In this document: positions 14,159 through 15,312 of the stretch, piece after piece
How positions within the stretch are numbered: the stretch's first letter is position 1
How the letters are laid out: every line of letters begins with the position of its first letter
NCBI GenBank assembly: GCA_009702945.1
Contig: WLGZ01000007.1
Span: 1-15,312, forward strand
Length of the DNA: 15,312 nucleotides
Direction of reading: 5' to 3'
Source of the DNA: Actinomycetota bacterium
GTDB taxonomy: Bacteria > Actinomycetota > Actinomycetes > S36-B12 > UBA5976
Made by a program: the position numbers and the translations under genes
Notes under the pieces: generated by a model
Told to the model about the DNA's origin: nothing
Databases searched by the model: none
The model's input: the letters and a program-made list of their open reading frames with translations, nothing else

Positions 14159-14572
14159 GTGAGTTCACAAGAAGGCACCCTCGCGGGGTTGGCTGGCAAG
14201 TTTGGGTTAGGCGAAGGACTCGTAGTCCAAGAGCTCGGATTCGATGTTGATTGCGATCAATCAGTTTCCGATGCAATCGCATCTGTCTCTGAATTGGTTG
14301 ATGAAACCTACGATGACGTTGTTGATGCGGTACTTCTATGGTGGCGCGATGAGGACGGCGATCTCGTAGATGCGCTGGTAGATGCCTTGGGTCCACTGGC
14401 AGATAACGGCGTTATTTGGTTAATGACACCAAAGCCAGGTCGAGATGGTCACGTTGAACCTGAAGATATTGCAGATGCAGCTCCTACATCTGGCTTGCAA
14501 GCAACGAGCAACATAAATGCAGCACCGGACTGGCAGGGCACTCGGTTAGTTGCACCAAAATCCCGTCGCTAA
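14159..14572 (+). CDS. DUF3052 family protein, conserved actinobacterial hypothetical
   Basis: A 137-residue, strongly acidic soluble protein of the DUF3052 family, whose function I do not know. Recognisable blocks are GLGEGLVVQELGFDVDCD near the N-terminus, YDDVVDAVLLWWRDEDGDLVD in the middle (an acidic, Trp-Trp-containing core), IWLMTPKPGRDGHVEPEDI and, near the end, DWQGTRLVAPKSRR. The start is placed at GTG 14159, with AGGTGGA 8 bases upstream. An earlier in-frame TTG at 14111 would add a hydrophobic stretch (FAVAFWPLLRW) absent from the family as I know it and without a ribosome-binding site. The family is typically found beside aceE, as here, so a connection to the pyruvate dehydrogenase or growth-state network is an attractive inference only. 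Confidence 0.82.
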   Translation: MSSQEGTLAGLAGKFGLGEGLVVQELGFDVDCDQSVSDAIASVSELVDETYDDVVDAVLLWWRDEDGDLVDALVDALGPLADNGVIWLMTPKPGRDGHVEPEDIADAAPTSGLQATSNINAAPDWQGTRLVAPKSRR

Positions 14573-14617
14573 ACACTTCGATTTAAAACAAAATCCAAAA
14601 AAAGAAATGAGTAAAAC

Positions 14618-15076
14618 ATGTCGTTAGAAGTTGGCCAAGAAGCCCCAGATTTCACCCTTCAGAATCAATTCGGTGAAGATGTGAAGCTTTCGGATTTCCG
14701 TGGCAAGAAGAATGTCGTTCTAGTTTTCTACCCAATGGCATTCACTGGAATTTGCACTGGCGAGCTTTGTGAAATTCGCGATCAGAGTCCAGCCTTTGTC
14801 AGTGATGATGTTCAGGTCCTTGGAATCTCATGCGATACCTCTGCATCGCTAAAGGTTTTCGCAGAGCAAGAAAACTTTGACTACCCATTGCTGTCTGACT
14901 TCTGGCCACACGGCGAAGTTTCAAAGGCTTACGGTTCATTCTTTGAGCCAAGAGGTTTTTCAATGCGCGGAACCTTCGTTATCGACAAGGCAGGAATCCT
15001 GCGCTGGTCAGTAGTTAATGGTCCAGGCGATGCCCGCAATACCGACGAATACAAGCAGGCGCTAGCAGCCCTTTAA
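14618..15076 (+). CDS. AhpE/Bcp-type peroxiredoxin
   Basis: A 152-residue thioredoxin-fold peroxidase that reduces hydrogen peroxide and organic or lipid hydroperoxides in the cytosol. The peroxidatic cysteine is C46 in the motif PMAFTGIC (39-46), with the transition-state arginine at R117 (SMRGTFVID). The AFTGICTGEL text is typical of actinobacterial AhpE, but a second cysteine, C51, lies five residues after C46, the spacing of the resolving cysteine in atypical 2-Cys Bcp enzymes; C72 is a third. The ATG at 14618 follows an A-rich 45-base gap with only a weak purine-rich ribosome-binding site. An out-of-frame ATG at 14607 opens a six-codon frame across the start. A strong hairpin follows the gene. 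Confidence 0.92.
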   Translation: MSLEVGQEAPDFTLQNQFGEDVKLSDFRGKKNVVLVFYPMAFTGICTGELCEIRDQSPAFVSDDVQVLGISCDTSASLKVFAEQENFDYPLLSDFWPHGEVSKAYGSFFEPRGFSMRGTFVIDKAGILRWSVVNGPGDARNTDEYKQALAAL

Positions 15077-15131
15077 ATTCGGTCAGTTCGCTAAAAGATG
15101 CGGACTTGCCGAAGTCAGTGTGGAATTGAGA

Positions 15132-15172
15132 TGCCACGGCCGGTGTAGACCCGAGACTCACCGGCTGTGGCA
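15132..15172 (+). terminator. Terminator-like hairpin after the peroxiredoxin gene
   Basis: TGCCACGGCCGGTG (15132-15145) pairs with CACCGGCTGTGGCA (15159-15172) over 14 positions with a single G-U wobble, around a 13-base loop. Only a short CCTTT follows, so the uridine tract is poor, but long GC-rich stems with weak tails are common terminators in actinobacteria. It separates the peroxiredoxin gene from the tRNA gene. Confidence 0.75.
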
Positions 15173-15235
15173 CCTTTGCGTTATCGGGTCATTGCAAACC
15201 CCCACATTCGATTTCTAACTTTTCCAAACCTTAGA

Positions 15236-15241
15236 TAAGGT
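15236..15241 (+). promoter_or_regulatory. Candidate -10 element for tRNA-Val
   Basis: TAAGGT fits the actinobacterial TANNNT pattern and lies 13 bases before the first base of the tRNA, leaving room for a short leader. No convincing -35 was found 17 bases upstream (TTTCTA is the nearest), so this is a weak call. Confidence 0.35.
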
Positions 15242-15254
15242 AGGGAAGCACGTA

Positions 15255-15312
15255 GGGCGCTTAGCTCAGTTGGCTAGAGCATCTCGTTTACACCGAGAGG
15301 GTCAGGGGGTCA
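15255..15312 (+). tRNA. tRNA-Val (anticodon UAC), 3' end cut by the window
   Basis: The first 58 bases of a tRNA are present. The acceptor 5' strand is GGGCGCT, the D-arm is GCTC/GAGC around an AGTTGG-containing loop, and the anticodon stem TCTCG/CGAGA is perfect around the loop TTTACAC, giving anticodon TAC (15289-15291), read as valine. The variable region GGGTC and the beginning of the T-arm follow. The T-loop and 3' acceptor strand lie outside the window. Confidence 0.95.

Noticed and set aside
14607..14627. Six-codon upstream frame (ATG to TAG) overlapping the peroxiredoxin start
   Set aside because: It has no convincing ribosome-binding site and such short frames arise often by chance in A-rich leaders.
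15077..15254. Possible small RNA or extra gene between peroxiredoxin and tRNA-Val
   Set aside because: The only structure is the terminator-like hairpin; no open frame with a ribosome-binding site or further conserved-looking element is visible.

Overview
The window looks like chromosomal sequence from a low- to mid-GC actinomycete (Actinomycetota). The base composition (near 50% GC or slightly below, by eye) and tight packing suggest a streamlined freshwater lineage such as the Nanopelagicales (acI) or a relative. That placement is an inference. Stronger evidence is the actinobacterial gene content: a PucR-type FasR/MabR regulator next to fabD-fabH-acpP-fabF, an AccD6-like carboxylase, DUF3145 facing the fab cluster, and aceE divergent from DUF3052, AhpE-type peroxiredoxin and tRNA-Val. 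I see no insertion sequence, prophage, CRISPR array or clear foreign island, and no gene-free stretch above 300 bases.

Layout. (1) Bases 1-2146, plus strand: the tail of a PLP-dependent decarboxylase, a COG3375-type GNAT protein and a MenC/N-succinylamino acid racemase-like enolase-superfamily enzyme, nearly gapless and probably one operon. (2) Bases 2210-3112: a multi-pass PAP2-type membrane phosphatase or transferase. (3) Bases 3113-3765: DUF3145, preceded by what looks like an old in-frame tandem duplication of its own 5' end. (4) Bases 3762-13999, all minus strand, in transcription order: aceE (pyruvate dehydrogenase E1), an aldo/keto reductase, a PucR-type regulator, fabD, fabH, acpP, fabF and accD. 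(5) Bases 14159-15312, plus strand: DUF3052, an AhpE-like peroxiredoxin, a strong terminator-like hairpin and a tRNA-Val(UAC) cut by the window end.

The minus-strand block forms a carbon route. AceE starts conversion of pyruvate to acetyl-CoA; AccD is the carboxyltransferase that makes malonyl-CoA; FabD loads malonyl onto AcpP; FabH primes and FabF elongates. Several junctions overlap by 1-4 bases (aceE/AKR, fabD/fabH, fabF/accD), implying translational coupling. A perfect 17-bp palindrome between the regulator and fabD, overlapping the -35 zone of a candidate promoter, is the obvious operator for the neighbouring PucR-type regulator.

The most unusual points are a FabD that carries a C-terminal biotinyl/lipoyl-like domain with arginine where the modified lysine should be; the fab operator with its flanking direct repeats; the duplicated start region of DUF3145; and the decarboxylase/GNAT/racemase cassette.
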